64,000 nt of DNA from Paenibacillus lupini (GCF_011761355.1 NZ_JAASRW010000001.1:1-64000); one strand, 5' to 3'. Numbered from the stretch's first letter, positions 17,557 through 27,313 are shown. Made by a program: numbers and translations. Notes: generated by a model not told the origin, from the letters alone.

Positions 17557-18825
17557 ATGGCGGACGTAAACAAAAATTATCCGGCCAAAGGGCGCGTCAT
17601 TCTTCATTTGGATATGAATGCATTCTACTGCTCCGTACATGAAGCGGAGGAGCCTGAGAAGTATAAAGGCAAGCCAACGGCCGTAGCGGGCAGCGTTGAG
17701 CTCCGCAAAGGAATTATTGTCACCTGTTCGTATGCTGCGAGAAGTAAGGGCGTTAAGACCGGTATGACAGTTAGGCAGGCGATGAGGATCTGTCCGGGGC
17801 TCATTATTATTCAGCCCGACTTCGATCTGTACCGCAAATATTCACGGGGCTTTATGAGTATCGCCAAGGAATACACACCATTAATGGAACCGATCTCGAT
17901 TGACGAATGCTACTTGGATATTACAGGGTCCAAAATATTTGGTTCACCGCTCGATATTGCAGAAACGCTGCAGAAGAGAATTGCCGATGAATGGACACTT
18001 CCATGCTCGATTGGTGTGGCTCCTAATAAGCTGCTTGCCAAGATGGCTTCTGATATGAAGAAGCCTAACGGACTGACCGTGCTTCGGCTTCGGGATGTGC
18101 CGCAGGTATTATGGGATAAACCATGTGATGTGCTGCATGGGATTGGGAAGAAGACAGCCGATAAGCTGGATCGTCTGCGGATACGAACGATTGGTCAGCT
18201 TGCTGCTGCAGACGAAGAGCTGTTAATCCGTCAATTTGGCACCTATGGTTCCTGGATGAAATCAGCGGCGCATGGCATTGATCATTCCGAAGTTCGTGCA
18301 GATCGGGAGCAAAGCAAGTCAATCGGGCATACAACCACTCTTCCCTACGATGTAACGGTCCGGGAAGAAGCTCACCGAATCATGCTTAATCTAGCGGACC
18401 AGACAGCCCGCAGGCTGCGCCGGCAGAAGTTGATGGCATCTACAGTCCAAATCACCATCCGGAAGCCGGATATGACGACTATAACGCGTTCCAGCACGCT
18501 CCGTTCCCCAACCCATTCAACAGATATCATTTATCATGAAGCCTGCCGGTTATTTGACGAGCATTGGCCAGTGAATGAGCCTGCCCGACTGCTCGGGGTT
18601 ACGCTGCAGAACTTAACGGCGGAAGAAGAGACGGTTGTCCAGCTTGATTTGTTTGACTACGAGCAGCAGCCGCGTAAGGAAGCCTTGACCAAAACAATGG
18701 ATGTCCTGCGGGACAAATTTGGCGAGAATGCAGTGCTTACTGCAGGGATGCTAGGCGATGACCCATCAGCTCTAATTCGCAATAAACGTTTGCGCGGAAC
18801 TTCGCTTCAAAAGGATGAAATGTAA
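17557..18825 (+). CDS. dinB: DNA polymerase IV (Y-family)
   Basis: 422 residues. HLDMNAFYCSVHEAE (Asp19), SIDECYLD (Asp116, Glu117) and the GVAPNKLLAKMASD finger/palm segments mark the Y-family catalytic core; helix-hairpin-helix near 185-200 (LHGIGKKTADKL); little-finger domain from about 245. A beta-clamp-binding motif QLDLFDY lies near residue 365. It performs translesion synthesis. No LexA box (CGAACN4GTTCG type) is obvious directly upstream. ATG follows GGAAGGTGAT. Confidence 0.95.
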   Translation: MADVNKNYPAKGRVILHLDMNAFYCSVHEAEEPEKYKGKPTAVAGSVELRKGIIVTCSYAARSKGVKTGMTVRQAMRICPGLIIIQPDFDLYRKYSRGFMSIAKEYTPLMEPISIDECYLDITGSKIFGSPLDIAETLQKRIADEWTLPCSIGVAPNKLLAKMASDMKKPNGLTVLRLRDVPQVLWDKPCDVLHGIGKKTADKLDRLRIRTIGQLAAADEELLIRQFGTYGSWMKSAAHGIDHSEVRADREQSKSIGHTTTLPYDVTVREEAHRIMLNLADQTARRLRRQKLMASTVQITIRKPDMTTITRSSTLRSPTHSTDIIYHEACRLFDEHWPVNEPARLLGVTLQNLTAEEETVVQLDLFDYEQQPRKEALTKTMDVLRDKFGENAVLTAGMLGDDPSALIRNKRLRGTSLQKDEM

Positions 18826-18884
18826 GAAATGCCTAAGGATAGCTTGTTGCCAAGGTGGAGTGTTTGTTATATATTGATGAGTGA

Positions 18885-19211
<327 letters not shown>

Positions 19212-19223
19212 GCTTGAAATAAT

Positions 19224-19271
19224 AAACTCCATGCTGCTGCAGCTTAATGCTGTCAGGCATGGAGTTTTTTT
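19224..19271 (+). terminator. Terminator of fer
   Basis: AAACTCCATGC (19224-19234) pairs with GCATGGAGTTT, with a long, partly paired loop, followed by seven T residues. It also lies at the 3' end of the convergent 46-residue ORF. Confidence 0.85.
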
Positions 19272-19281
19272 GTGTGCTTGT

Positions 19282-19422
19282 CTATTGATTGACGATGAGA
19301 AGGACGGCAACGGCGGCAATGATGACAACCACGACTGCCCCGATCCAAGCGAGCGCCTTGACATTTACCTCTTCTTTTGGCTTCGTTTTCATAGCAGGTG
19401 CTTTCCGTTTGGCTGTGCTCAT
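19282..19422 (-). CDS. Small single-pass membrane protein, 46 residues
   Basis: Found by translating the minus strand: a basic N-terminus of about 22 residues (five Lys/Arg in the first 16) followed by one membrane segment of about 20 residues, rich in Val, Ile and Ala, ending VLLIVNQ. AAAGG lies 10 bases before the ATG. The orientation rule predicts the N-terminus inside the cell. Family and role are not recognised. Its stop lies 11 bases from the ferredoxin terminator, which it may share. Confidence 0.65.
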   Translation of the reverse strand: MSTAKRKAPAMKTKPKEEVNVKALAWIGAVVVVIIAAVAVLLIVNQ

Positions 19423-19596
19423 CAACAATCAACCTTTCCATGGAAAAATGGTTACCAATATAAACTCATTGTAATCGTTTTCTCGTACTGCCGCAATAAC
19501 GAATAGGTCTTTCGTATGGCTGTCGCCCTTTTCTTTTTCCTATAAAAAAGATAAACTGTCAGATAGAACAGACAACTTGAAACGGAGTGTGTAACC

Positions 19597-20694
19597 TTGC
19601 TTTATTCTTCAATTCTTAAACCTATATTCTTTCAGATGGATCCAGAGAAAGCTCATCATCTTGTCATAGACGGATTACATACTGCCGGCCGTGTGCCAGG
19701 CATGAACAACATGCTGCATGCAATGTACGGCGTCACGGAGGCACCTGAGCTTGCCGTTGATCTCTTCGGCATTCATTTCCCTCATCCAGTCGGCTTGGCC
19801 GCGGGACTTGATAAGAACGGTGTAGCTGCTGACGGGTTCTCCAGCATTGGCTTTGGATTCGCTGAAGTAGGGACAGTAACACCAAAAGGACAACAGGGCA
19901 ATGAATTGCCGCGACTCTTCCGTCTGCCTTCTGACGAAGCGCTTATTAACCGGATGGGCTTTAATAATGAAGGTGCCGAGGCGATGGCTCGCAAGCTTTC
20001 ACAGCGCCGGATCAACCGGATTCCGATTGCAGTGAATGTCGGGAAAAATAAAGCGACACCAAATGAACGGGCTCACGAAGATTATCGTTCATGCATACAA
20101 GTGTTATATCCGTATGGCGATTTCTTCGTTGTGAATATTAGTTCTCCTAATACACCGGATTTACGCGCTCTGCAGCATGGAGACGAGCTGCGTACGCTTC
20201 TTGGCGAAGTGTTGGAGGAAATAGGGCTTCAAGCGTCGAAATTAGGTAGCAAAGCAAAGCCGGTTCTTGTGAAGATTGCTCCTGATATGACGGACGAGCA
20301 GCTAGAGCTTACTGTCTCGACCATTAAAGAGAGCGGCGTATCAGGCATTATTGCATCGAATACGACGATTTCGCGGGACGGACTTACGCATGCGAATGCG
20401 AAGGAAATGGGTGGATTAAGCGGAGCTCCGCTGCGAGAGCGCTCAACTGAGGTTGTACGAGCGGTATACCGACAGACGGAAGGCAAACTTCCGATTATTG
20501 GATCGGGCGGCATCTTTACAGCGGATGACGCATACGATAAAATCCGCGCCGGAGCCTCGTTGGTAGAGATCTATACCGCGCTTATCTATAAAGGTCCAGG
20601 GGTGCTCCGCGAACTGACGAACGGCTTGAAAGAAAAATTGCGTAAAGACGGCTACCGCAACATATCGGAGGCAGTAGGCGCAGATCATCGATAA
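19597..20694 (+). CDS. pyrD: Dihydroorotate dehydrogenase (quinone), class 2
   Basis: 365 residues. The N-terminal amphipathic extension PIFFQMDPEKAHHLVIDGLH is the membrane-associating feature of class 2 enzymes. AAGLDKNG, GTVTPKGQQGN, RLFRLP and NVGKNK are FMN-site signatures, and NISSPNTPDLR contains the class 2 catalytic Ser rather than the class 1 Cys. It oxidises dihydroorotate with reduction of menaquinone in pyrimidine synthesis. TTG start after CGGAGTG. It stands outside a pyr operon, 17 bp before a RelQ-like gene. Confidence 0.93.
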   Translation: MLYSSILKPIFFQMDPEKAHHLVIDGLHTAGRVPGMNNMLHAMYGVTEAPELAVDLFGIHFPHPVGLAAGLDKNGVAADGFSSIGFGFAEVGTVTPKGQQGNELPRLFRLPSDEALINRMGFNNEGAEAMARKLSQRRINRIPIAVNVGKNKATPNERAHEDYRSCIQVLYPYGDFFVVNISSPNTPDLRALQHGDELRTLLGEVLEEIGLQASKLGSKAKPVLVKIAPDMTDEQLELTVSTIKESGVSGIIASNTTISRDGLTHANAKEMGGLSGAPLRERSTEVVRAVYRQTEGKLPIIGSGGIFTADDAYDKIRAGASLVEIYTALIYKGPGVLRELTNGLKEKLRKDGYRNISEAVGADHR

Positions 20695-20711
20695 GAACAG
20701 GAGGCGGCCGG

Positions 20712-21515
20712 ATGGATGGCAGAGATTGGAATCTTTTTTTGCAGCCTTATGAGCAAGCAGTAGAAGAATTGAAAGTGAAGTTAAAGACAATGCGGGTTGA
20801 GCTTAAGATGCGGGAAGCGTATGCCCCGATCGAGTTCGTTACCGGAAGAGTGAAGAAAGTATCCAGTATACTGGAGAAGGCGAAGCGGCTGAGCGTTCCT
20901 TCGGATCAATTGGAAAAGGGGATCGAGGATATTGCAGGCATTCGCATTATGTGCCAGTTCGTAGACGATATACACCGTGTTGCTGGTTTCATCCGGACGC
21001 GTAAGGATTTAACCCTCGTTTATGAGAAGGACTATATAACGAATTACAAGGACAGCGGCTACCGCAGCTACCACATGATTGTGGAATATCCGGTGCAAAC
21101 GGCGCTCGGACAGAAATTCGTACTCGCTGAAATTCAGATTCGGACGCTAGCCATGAACTTCTGGGCTACCATCGAGCATTCGCTGAACTATAAGTACAAG
21201 GAAAGTCTGCCAGAAGATGTGCGTGAACGGCTAAAGACAGCATCAGAAGCCGCATTCCTGCTGGATACTGAGATGTCGAGCATTCGTCATGAAATTCTGG
21301 ATGCGCAGCGCGACTTCGAGGAGCGCTCCAATGTGGTATCGAAGGTGCTGAGCTCGATTCAGGATTTGTATTATTATCACCGGGTGAGAGAAGCGGCTCA
21401 ATTCCAGATGAAATTTAACGAATTGTTTGAGCAGGAAGATTTATATGGACTCAAGCAGCTCTCGGTTGATATAGAAGGGGCCATCTTACGGGCCAAAAAG
21501 AATAATCAGACATAA
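20712..21515 (+). CDS. Small alarmone synthetase, RelQ/YjbM-like (p)ppGpp synthetase
   Basis: 267 residues, somewhat longer than the Bacillus protein. The RelA/SpoT synthetase domain is complete: EFVTGRVKKVSSILEKAKR, DIAGIRIMCQFVDDIHRV, KDYITNYKDSGYRSYHM and AEIQIRTLAMNFWATIEHSLNYK. No hydrolase, TGS or ACT domain is present, so it only makes alarmone. Possible co-transcription with pyrD (17-bp gap), linking pyrimidine synthesis and stringent response, is inference. ATG preceded by GGAGGCGG. Confidence 0.9.
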   Translation: MDGRDWNLFLQPYEQAVEELKVKLKTMRVELKMREAYAPIEFVTGRVKKVSSILEKAKRLSVPSDQLEKGIEDIAGIRIMCQFVDDIHRVAGFIRTRKDLTLVYEKDYITNYKDSGYRSYHMIVEYPVQTALGQKFVLAEIQIRTLAMNFWATIEHSLNYKYKESLPEDVRERLKTASEAAFLLDTEMSSIRHEILDAQRDFEERSNVVSKVLSSIQDLYYYHRVREAAQFQMKFNELFEQEDLYGLKQLSVDIEGAILRAKKNNQT

Positions 21516-21519
21516 CAAA

Positions 21520-21566
21520 GTCCCGTGTCCTGCTTTCGAAGCAGGATGCGGGCTTTTTGGTTTTTA
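21520..21566 (+). terminator. Terminator of the RelQ-like gene
   Basis: TCCCGTGTCCTGC pairs with GCAGGATGCGGG across a TTTCGA loop, followed by T-rich sequence. Confidence 0.85.
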
Positions 21567-21673
21567 GAATTGAATGATCTAGCTCCAATTGGGGCTTGTC
21601 AATGAACATTGATCATGCGAATATGGAATTGGTTGAGAAGATTTGCCATACGAAGATGGAAGGGAAGAATAAT

Positions 21674-22633
21674 ATGCCGCTTGTTGATATGCCTTTAGAA
21701 CAGCTGTACAGCTATAAAGGACGTAACCCTCGTCCGGAAGATGTTGATGCTTATTGGGAGCGCGCCCTCGAAGAGATGCGTGCTATTGACCCGCAAATTG
21801 AACTTATCCCTAGCAGCTTCCAAGTACCGTTTGCAGACTGCTTCGATCTGTATTTCACAGGTGTACGAGGCGCTAGAATTCATGTCAAATACGTTCGGCC
21901 AAAACATGCAGCAGAGCCTCATCCAGCTATTGTACAGTTTCACGGTTATTCTTGGCATGCTGGTGACTGGTCCGATAAGCTGAACTATGCTGCTCTTGGA
22001 TATTCGGTGTTTGCAATGGATTGCCGTGGACAAGGCGGAGGTTCAGAGGATACAGGCGGGGTAAAAGGGACAACGCTTAACGGGCATATTATTCGCGGTT
22101 TGGATGATCATCCGGATAATCTGCTTATGCGTCATATTTTCCTCGATACAGCACAGCTTGCTGGTATTGCTATGAATATGCCGGAGGTTGATCCTGACCG
22201 AGTGGGGGCTATGGGCGGCTCGCAAGGTGGAGCATTGACGCTGGCCTGCGCTTCGCTTGAACCTCGTATTCGGCGTCTGGCTCCTGTATATCCATTCCTT
22301 AGCGATTATAAGCGAGTGTGGGAAATGGATTTGGCGAAGGATGCCTATGCGGAGCTGAAAACCTACTTCCGTCACTTTGATCCACGACATGAGCGTGAAG
22401 ATGAGGTATTCGAAAAGCTTGGTTATATCGATCTTCAGCATCTAACCGGCCGCATTAAAGGCGAAGTGCTCATGACGGTTGGCTTGGCCGATACGATTTG
22501 TCCGCCATCGACACAATTTGCTGCGTACAATAACATTACTTCACCTAAGTCCGTTGATATTTATCCGGATTACGGTCATGAACATATTCCTGAAGTATCT
22601 GACCGAACGATTCAATTCATGCTTGGATTATAA
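21674..22633 (+). CDS. Acetyl-xylan esterase / cephalosporin-C deacetylase-like (CE7)
   Basis: 319 residues, matching CE7 enzymes. Alpha/beta hydrolase with catalytic Ser in GAMGGSQGGALT, Asp in GLADTICPPS and His in YGHEHIP; RGQGGGSED and HGYSWHAGDW are further family markers. It removes acetyl groups from xylo-oligosaccharides and similar small esters, in the cytoplasm (no signal peptide). GGAAGGGAAG precedes the ATG; the upstream in-frame TTG at 21596 lacks a site. Monocistronic. Confidence 0.9.
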   Translation: MPLVDMPLEQLYSYKGRNPRPEDVDAYWERALEEMRAIDPQIELIPSSFQVPFADCFDLYFTGVRGARIHVKYVRPKHAAEPHPAIVQFHGYSWHAGDWSDKLNYAALGYSVFAMDCRGQGGGSEDTGGVKGTTLNGHIIRGLDDHPDNLLMRHIFLDTAQLAGIAMNMPEVDPDRVGAMGGSQGGALTLACASLEPRIRRLAPVYPFLSDYKRVWEMDLAKDAYAELKTYFRHFDPRHEREDEVFEKLGYIDLQHLTGRIKGEVLMTVGLADTICPPSTQFAAYNNITSPKSVDIYPDYGHEHIPEVSDRTIQFMLGL

Positions 22634-22670
22634 TAGAGAAGGGGGTTGTCCATTTGGACAACCTCCTTTC

Positions 22671-23126
22671 TTAGTTGCGAGACCGGATTCGCTGTTCTGC
22701 GGTCTCATTAAATTTTAGCAGCAGATTTCCTAGTAAACGGACTTCATCCTCGGACCAATCCGAGAGCAGCTGTTTGAAAAATACTTCCCTTGACTCACGT
22801 ACTTCTGCCAGCAGCGAAGGTGCTTCCTCTGTTAATTCCAATAGACTGATTCGTGCATCATTCGGATCTGTCAGTCTCCTGATCAGACCTTTAGACTCTA
22901 AAGCCGCAATCTGTCTGCTAACCGTTGAAATATCAAGCTGTAAGATGGTTGAGATCGTCTTGATCGCGACTGCTCCGGCTTTCTCCAAATGCTGCAGAAT
23001 AAGGTAAGAGGAGCGGTCCATTTCTTTGCCCATTATATTGGACAGCCGTGCAGCTTCGGCTCGGCGGATAAAAATCGAAATCTGACTTTCAATCATGCTG
23101 AAGGGAGATTGCACGTTTATATTCAT
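22671..23126 (-). CDS. MarR family transcriptional regulator
   Basis: 151 residues. Winged helix with TISTILQLDISTVSRQIAALESKGLIRRLTDPNDARISLLELT, where the recognition helix and the D-x-R-x wing are clear. It is divergent from the YhgE/Pip gene, and three near-identical palindromes lie between the genes, so it probably represses that gene and itself. Start ATG at 23126 preceded by AGGAATGG. Ligand unknown. Confidence 0.88.
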   Translation of the reverse strand: MNINVQSPFSMIESQISIFIRRAEAARLSNIMGKEMDRSSYLILQHLEKAGAVAIKTISTILQLDISTVSRQIAALESKGLIRRLTDPNDARISLLELTEEAPSLLAEVRESREVFFKQLLSDWSEDEVRLLGNLLLKFNETAEQRIRSRN

Positions 23127-23178
23127 ATCGACGAATCCATTCCTGACGTTAGTTATTATCGTTAGCTTACCGTTCGTG

Positions 23179-23193
23179 CTTGCATAATGCAAG
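23179..23193. promoter_or_regulatory. MarR operator palindrome, regulator side
   Basis: CTTGCATAATGCAAG is a perfect 15-base palindrome, related to the two palindromes at 23248 and 23271 (shared pattern TTGYATRATRCAA). It lies 52 bases upstream of the marR start codon. Confidence 0.6.
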
Positions 23194-23228
23194 TAAGCTG
23201 GTAAGTAATGTTTTCATAGATTTAGTAT

Positions 23229-23256
23229 TTGCATTCTCAAAATAAACTTGTATAAT
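23229..23256 (+). promoter_or_regulatory. Sigma-A promoter of the YhgE/Pip gene
   Basis: TTGCAT at 23229-23234, a 16-base spacer, TATAAT at 23251-23256. The -10 box is inside the operator palindrome at 23248-23260, so binding there should block RNA polymerase. Confidence 0.6.
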
Positions 23257-23260
23257 ACAA
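23248..23260. promoter_or_regulatory. MarR operator palindrome 1
   Basis: TTGTATAATACAA, a perfect 13-base palindrome overlapping the -10 box. Confidence 0.65.
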
Positions 23261-23270
23261 TGGTTATTAC

Positions 23271-23283
23271 TTGTATGATACAA
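23271..23283. promoter_or_regulatory. MarR operator palindrome 2
   Basis: TTGTATGATACAA, a perfect 13-base palindrome whose centre is 23 bases (about two helical turns) from the first. Confidence 0.65.
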
Positions 23284-23307
23284 ATAAATAGTAGGAGTGC
23301 TTGGCGA

Positions 23308-23703
23308 ATGAAGGGAAACTTGTTTTGGACCAACCTCAAATTAATGGCGAACCACAAAACACTTCGAGTGGGTTCAATTATTTTGTTATTTATCCCGTTG
23401 CTATACGCAGGAATGTTCCTCGCAGGCTACTGGGATCCTTATGGACAATTGAATAAGCTTCCAGTTGCCATTGTGAATGAGGATAAGGGGGCTGTCTCGG
23501 AAGGGAAAGATCTTCATCTTGGGCAGGATATTGTGGACAATATGAAGAGTACTTCTGCTTTGGATTATCACTTTGTTGACCGCGACAACGCGGATAAAGG
23601 ATTGTATGACGGTGATTACTATATGACGATTCTCATACCTGACAACTTTTCAACAAGTGTAACTACCTTAACAGATGAGAATGTACCTCTGTCAATGAAG
23701 TAG
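23308..23703 (+). pseudogene. YhgE/Pip family protein, N-terminal fragment cut by an IS
   Basis: 131 codons up to a stop supplied by the insertion sequence. Residues 1-125 show the family N-terminus: one membrane segment (SIILLFIPLLYAGMFLAGYWDPYG), then LPVAIVNEDKGA and the DGDYYMTILIPDNFS segment. The native frame ends at GATGAGAAT (23674-23682) and continues as CCCAAGCCT after the element at 24957, giving an uninterrupted D-E-N-P-K-P-A-E join expected for the family. The gene is therefore a recent knock-out. Start ATG follows GTAGGAGTG. Confidence 0.85.
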
Positions 23704-23722
23704 ACACATAAAACCGAGAGAA

Positions 23723-24538
23723 TTAGGCCGCAGGACGGTACATACGTTCGTATTGAATAGGTGTGTGATACCCTATGGAAGAATGGATTCTCTTTCCATT
23801 ATAGAAGCAAGTTATATATTCAAAAATGCGCTTTCGAGCCTGCTCACGCGTTTTGAATTTTTCTAGATAAATGAGCTCTTTCTTAATGATGCTATGGAAA
23901 GACTCGATGCATGCATTGTCGTAGCAGTTTCCTTTACGGCTCATGCTGCCTTGCATTTTATATTCTTTCAATAGTTCTTGATAATCATGAGATGCATATT
24001 GACTACCGCGATCAGAATGGTGTAGAAGTGCTTCAGACGGCCGCTGTTGGTTGTAAGCTCGTTTAAGTGCTGTAATAACCAACTCTTTAGTCATCCGTGT
24101 GTCCATATGAAACCCTACGATCTTGCGACTGTACAGATCCATGACGCTGGCAAGATACAACCATCCCTCATTTGTTGGGATGTAGGTAATATCCGTTACC
24201 CATGTCTTGTTCGGGGCTAGTACGTTAAATTTCTGCTCCAGTACGTTCTCATGCACCGGCAGATTGTGCTTGGAGTTAGTTGTAGCTTTATATTTCTTCA
24301 CCGTCCGAGATCGTAAGCCTAGTTCCTTCATTATTCTTGAGACCGTTTTTTCGGACACTTTAACTTGTTGCTTCAGCAACATCTTGTGAACTTTAGGACT
24401 GCCGTACAAACGACGGCTATCCAGGAAGATTCGGCGTATCCGCCGTTCTAATTTCTTACGTCGTACTTCGCGTTTGCTTTCCTTACGAATACTCCATTTG
24501 TAATAACCGCTTCTAGATACTTCTAGGGTTTTGCACAT
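23723..24538 (-). CDS. IS3-family transposase OrfB (DDE integrase)
   Basis: 271 codons from the first ATG; the real product is the OrfAB fusion reached by -1 frameshifting from OrfA at 24619-24625. HTH_21 region at the N-terminus (SRSGYYKW, RRLYGSPKVHKML), then the rve domain with the catalytic triad: Asp in WVTDITYI, Asp in HHSDRGSQYAS and Glu in NACIESFHSIIKKE. All catalytic residues are present, so the element is probably active. Confidence 0.93.
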   Translation of the reverse strand: MCKTLEVSRSGYYKWSIRKESKREVRRKKLERRIRRIFLDSRRLYGSPKVHKMLLKQQVKVSEKTVSRIMKELGLRSRTVKKYKATTNSKHNLPVHENVLEQKFNVLAPNKTWVTDITYIPTNEGWLYLASVMDLYSRKIVGFHMDTRMTKELVITALKRAYNQQRPSEALLHHSDRGSQYASHDYQELLKEYKMQGSMSRKGNCYDNACIESFHSIIKKELIYLEKFKTREQARKRIFEYITCFYNGKRIHSSIGYHTPIQYERMYRPAA

Positions 24539-24585
24539 CTTTGCAACTCGACACTTAAAGCGGTACTGGTGGATGAATGAATAGA

Positions 24586-24873
24586 TTAGCGCCGGTCTTT
24601 CGCAAAGTAGTGCATGGCCTTTTTTAGGATGTCGTTTTCCTCTTCCAGGTCACGAATTCGTTTCTGGAGATCTCGCATAGCCTTATCTTCCGGCTTCAGT
24701 TGTCCACTGCCAGGAAAGGCTTGTTTTCCGGATTCTTGATATTCTGTTATCCATCGGTACAAAGTGTTTTCGCTGATCCCCAGTTCTCGGGCTACCTGCG
24801 CCACCACCTTGCCTTCTTCTTTAATCATCTGGACTGTTTGTAGTTTAAACTCTTTATCGTACCTTTTTGTCAT
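24586..24873 (-). CDS. IS3-family transposase OrfA
   Basis: 95 residues. Helix-turn-helix of the transposase-8 type (MTKRYDKEFKLQTVQMI..., VAQVARELGISENTLYRWI) and a C-terminal leucine-zipper-like helix (RDLQKRIRDLEEENDILKKAM). It ends FAKDRR. It binds the IS ends and acts as a regulator alone, and as the N-terminus of the OrfAB transposase after frameshifting. Confidence 0.93.
   Translation of the reverse strand: MTKRYDKEFKLQTVQMIKEEGKVVAQVARELGISENTLYRWITEYQESGKQAFPGSGQLKPEDKAMRDLQKRIRDLEEENDILKKAMHYFAKDRR
24619..24625 (-). other. Programmed -1 frameshift site A-AAA-AAG
   Basis: On the minus strand A6G lies in CTA-AAA-AAG-GCC near the end of orfA. A -1 slip opens the frame K-K-G-H-A-L-L-C-E-R-P-A-L-I-Y-S-F-I, which runs without a stop into OrfB, giving the usual OrfB N-terminus. 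Confidence 0.8.
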
Positions 24874-24956
24874 GTTGGAACACCTCGAATTAAGATAATT
24901 TTTATTCTATCCCATTCTCGGTTCTCCGTGTCTACTTTTTAGTCTAGCATCAGAAT

Positions 24957-26582
24957 CCCAAGCCTGCTGAGTTAGTATTCATGACGAACCCGGGGAACAA
25001 TTATGTATCGGGACAAATTGGCAGTAATGTACTGAAGGAATTGAAAGCAGAAGTAAGCCAAAATTTGATCAAGAGCTACACCAAGACGGTATATGGAAAA
25101 ATGCAACAAATGGCGGATGGGTTCTCCACAGCAAGCAGCGGTGCTTTGCACTTAACGGAAGGAACCGAGACAGCACAGGACGGCGTAAGTAAGCTGCATA
25201 ATGGAATCGAATCACTTGCTGGCGGTGTAATGAAGTTAAGCAACAGCAGTAAACCACTTAAGCAAGGAATCGACCAGCTTAGCAGCGGAGCAGATGGTTT
25301 GGTATCAGGAACGGCTGCTTTGACAGATAACCTAGGAAAATTGAATGCATCCGGGGAACAGCTGACTACCGAACTAAGCAACTGGCAAAAGGATATGGTG
25401 GAATGGGCCAAAGCTGCGAAAACAGCTTCTAAAGGTGCATCTGACATGAATGGAACAGCTTCAAGCTTACAGTCGCAGCTCCAAACTTATTTGGCGAAGC
25501 ATCCGGAATTGAAGGATGATTCATCGTTTGCAGCAATTGTTAACGACAGTGAGAAGCTGGTTCAAGTTGCGGACAATGTCGGCAAGTCCGTGCAGGAGCT
25601 AGAGCAGCCCGGTGCGGCAGCACAACAATCTGGAGCAAAGCTCGCCGCGGGTCAGACGGCTGTCTTGAGAGGAATCTCTGAAGCTTATACAGGCAGCAGT
25701 AAGCTAGCAGCCGGAAGCTCACAGTTGAATGAAGGACTGCACAGCTATAGTCTAGGAATCGATAAGCTGCAGGGAGGCATCAGCCAGCTGGCTGGAGGTG
25801 CTCAGCAGTTGAACAACGGCTCCGAGGAACTGCTTGGCGGTGTAATCCGACTGGTAGATGGTTCCAAGCAATTAACGGATAAGCTGTCTGATGCCGCGCA
25901 ATCAACAGCGAGTATTGAAGTCAGTGATGCAGAGCTCGATATGTATGCTCAGCCGATTCAACTGGAGCAGAATGATTTAAATACGGTTAAGACCTATGCT
26001 GCCGGATCAGCTCCTTATTTTCTTGCCTTAGGTTTATTAGTAGGATCTTTGATGGCGTCCAATATCATTCATTTCCAAGAGGGGCAAGTACGTTCGGCAT
26101 GGCAGAAGTTTTGGGGCAGAATCAGCCTATTTTATCTCGTCGCTTTGCTTCAAACGATTGTACTTGACTTGATTATTCTCTATGCCATTGGTCTAGAGGT
26201 TCAAAGTGTACCGAAATTCTACTTGTTTACATTAGTTACGGCATGTACATTCACTACACTTATACTAATGCTTGTCTCCATCTTTGGTACGCTTGGTAAG
26301 CTTGTCGCTATTGCCCTAGTGGTTACGCAGCTGGCAAGCAGCGGCGGAACCTTCCCAATGGAGCTGGCACCGCAATGGATACAGGCGATTGGTCAATGTC
26401 TGCCGATGACGTATGTGCTGCGCGGTATGAAGAGTGTGATTTCAACAAGCAACTGGGATATGTACTGGAGCAACACGGGCATTCTGATGGTTTATTTGGT
26501 TGGCTTTGCTGCCGTTATGTTTGCTGCCTACTTCCTTCGTTCACGGAAAGAATTGCCGGCTTCTACAGCAGCTGCTCATTAA
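24957..26582 (+). pseudogene. YhgE/Pip family protein, C-terminal fragment
   Basis: About 541 codons after the IS; first ATG at 24981 has no ribosome binding site. It contains the long coiled, Gly/Ser-rich repeat region of the family (repeated G-[ITA]-x-x-L-x-x-G-x-x-x-L motifs between about 25140 and 25900) and, from about 25990, five membrane segments related to ABC-2 exporters. With the N-terminal part the intact protein would have been about 665 residues, spanning the membrane like ESX/phage-infection proteins. Confidence 0.85.
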
Positions 26583-26636
26583 AATAAATGAGGAGTCTTG
26601 CGAACTTCCTGATTTCCGAGTAGTCTCAATATATAA

Positions 26637-27239
<603 letters not shown>

Positions 27240-27251
27240 GCCATACAAAAC

Positions 27252-27298
27252 AAAAACTTGCGAAAGCTCCGTAAAAGGCAGCTCTCGCAAGTTTTTTT
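27252..27298. terminator. Bidirectional terminator between xpt and nox
   Basis: AAAAACTTGCGA pairs with TCGCAAGTTTTT; A- and T-tracts on both sides serve both convergent genes. Confidence 0.88.
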
Positions 27299-27313
27299 GT
27301 TAACCTGACTTAC

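Larger units (their letters stand above)
23683..24951 (-). mobile_element. IS3-family (IS150-like) insertion sequence, about 1.27 kb
   Basis: Two transposase frames on the minus strand joined by a slippery heptamer, with sub-terminal inverted repeats AGTAGACAC (23699-23707 and complement 24928-24936) and AACCGAGA (23712-23719 and complement 24916-24923). AGAAT occurs on both sides (23678-23682 and 24952-24956) and is the likely target duplication, although 3-4 bases are more usual for the family, so the ends are uncertain by a few bases. Both frames look intact. Confidence 0.88.

Noticed and set aside
17383..17557. T-box or leucine attenuator upstream of cimA
   Set aside because: No AGGGTGGTACCACG element or terminator pair in the 170-bp region.
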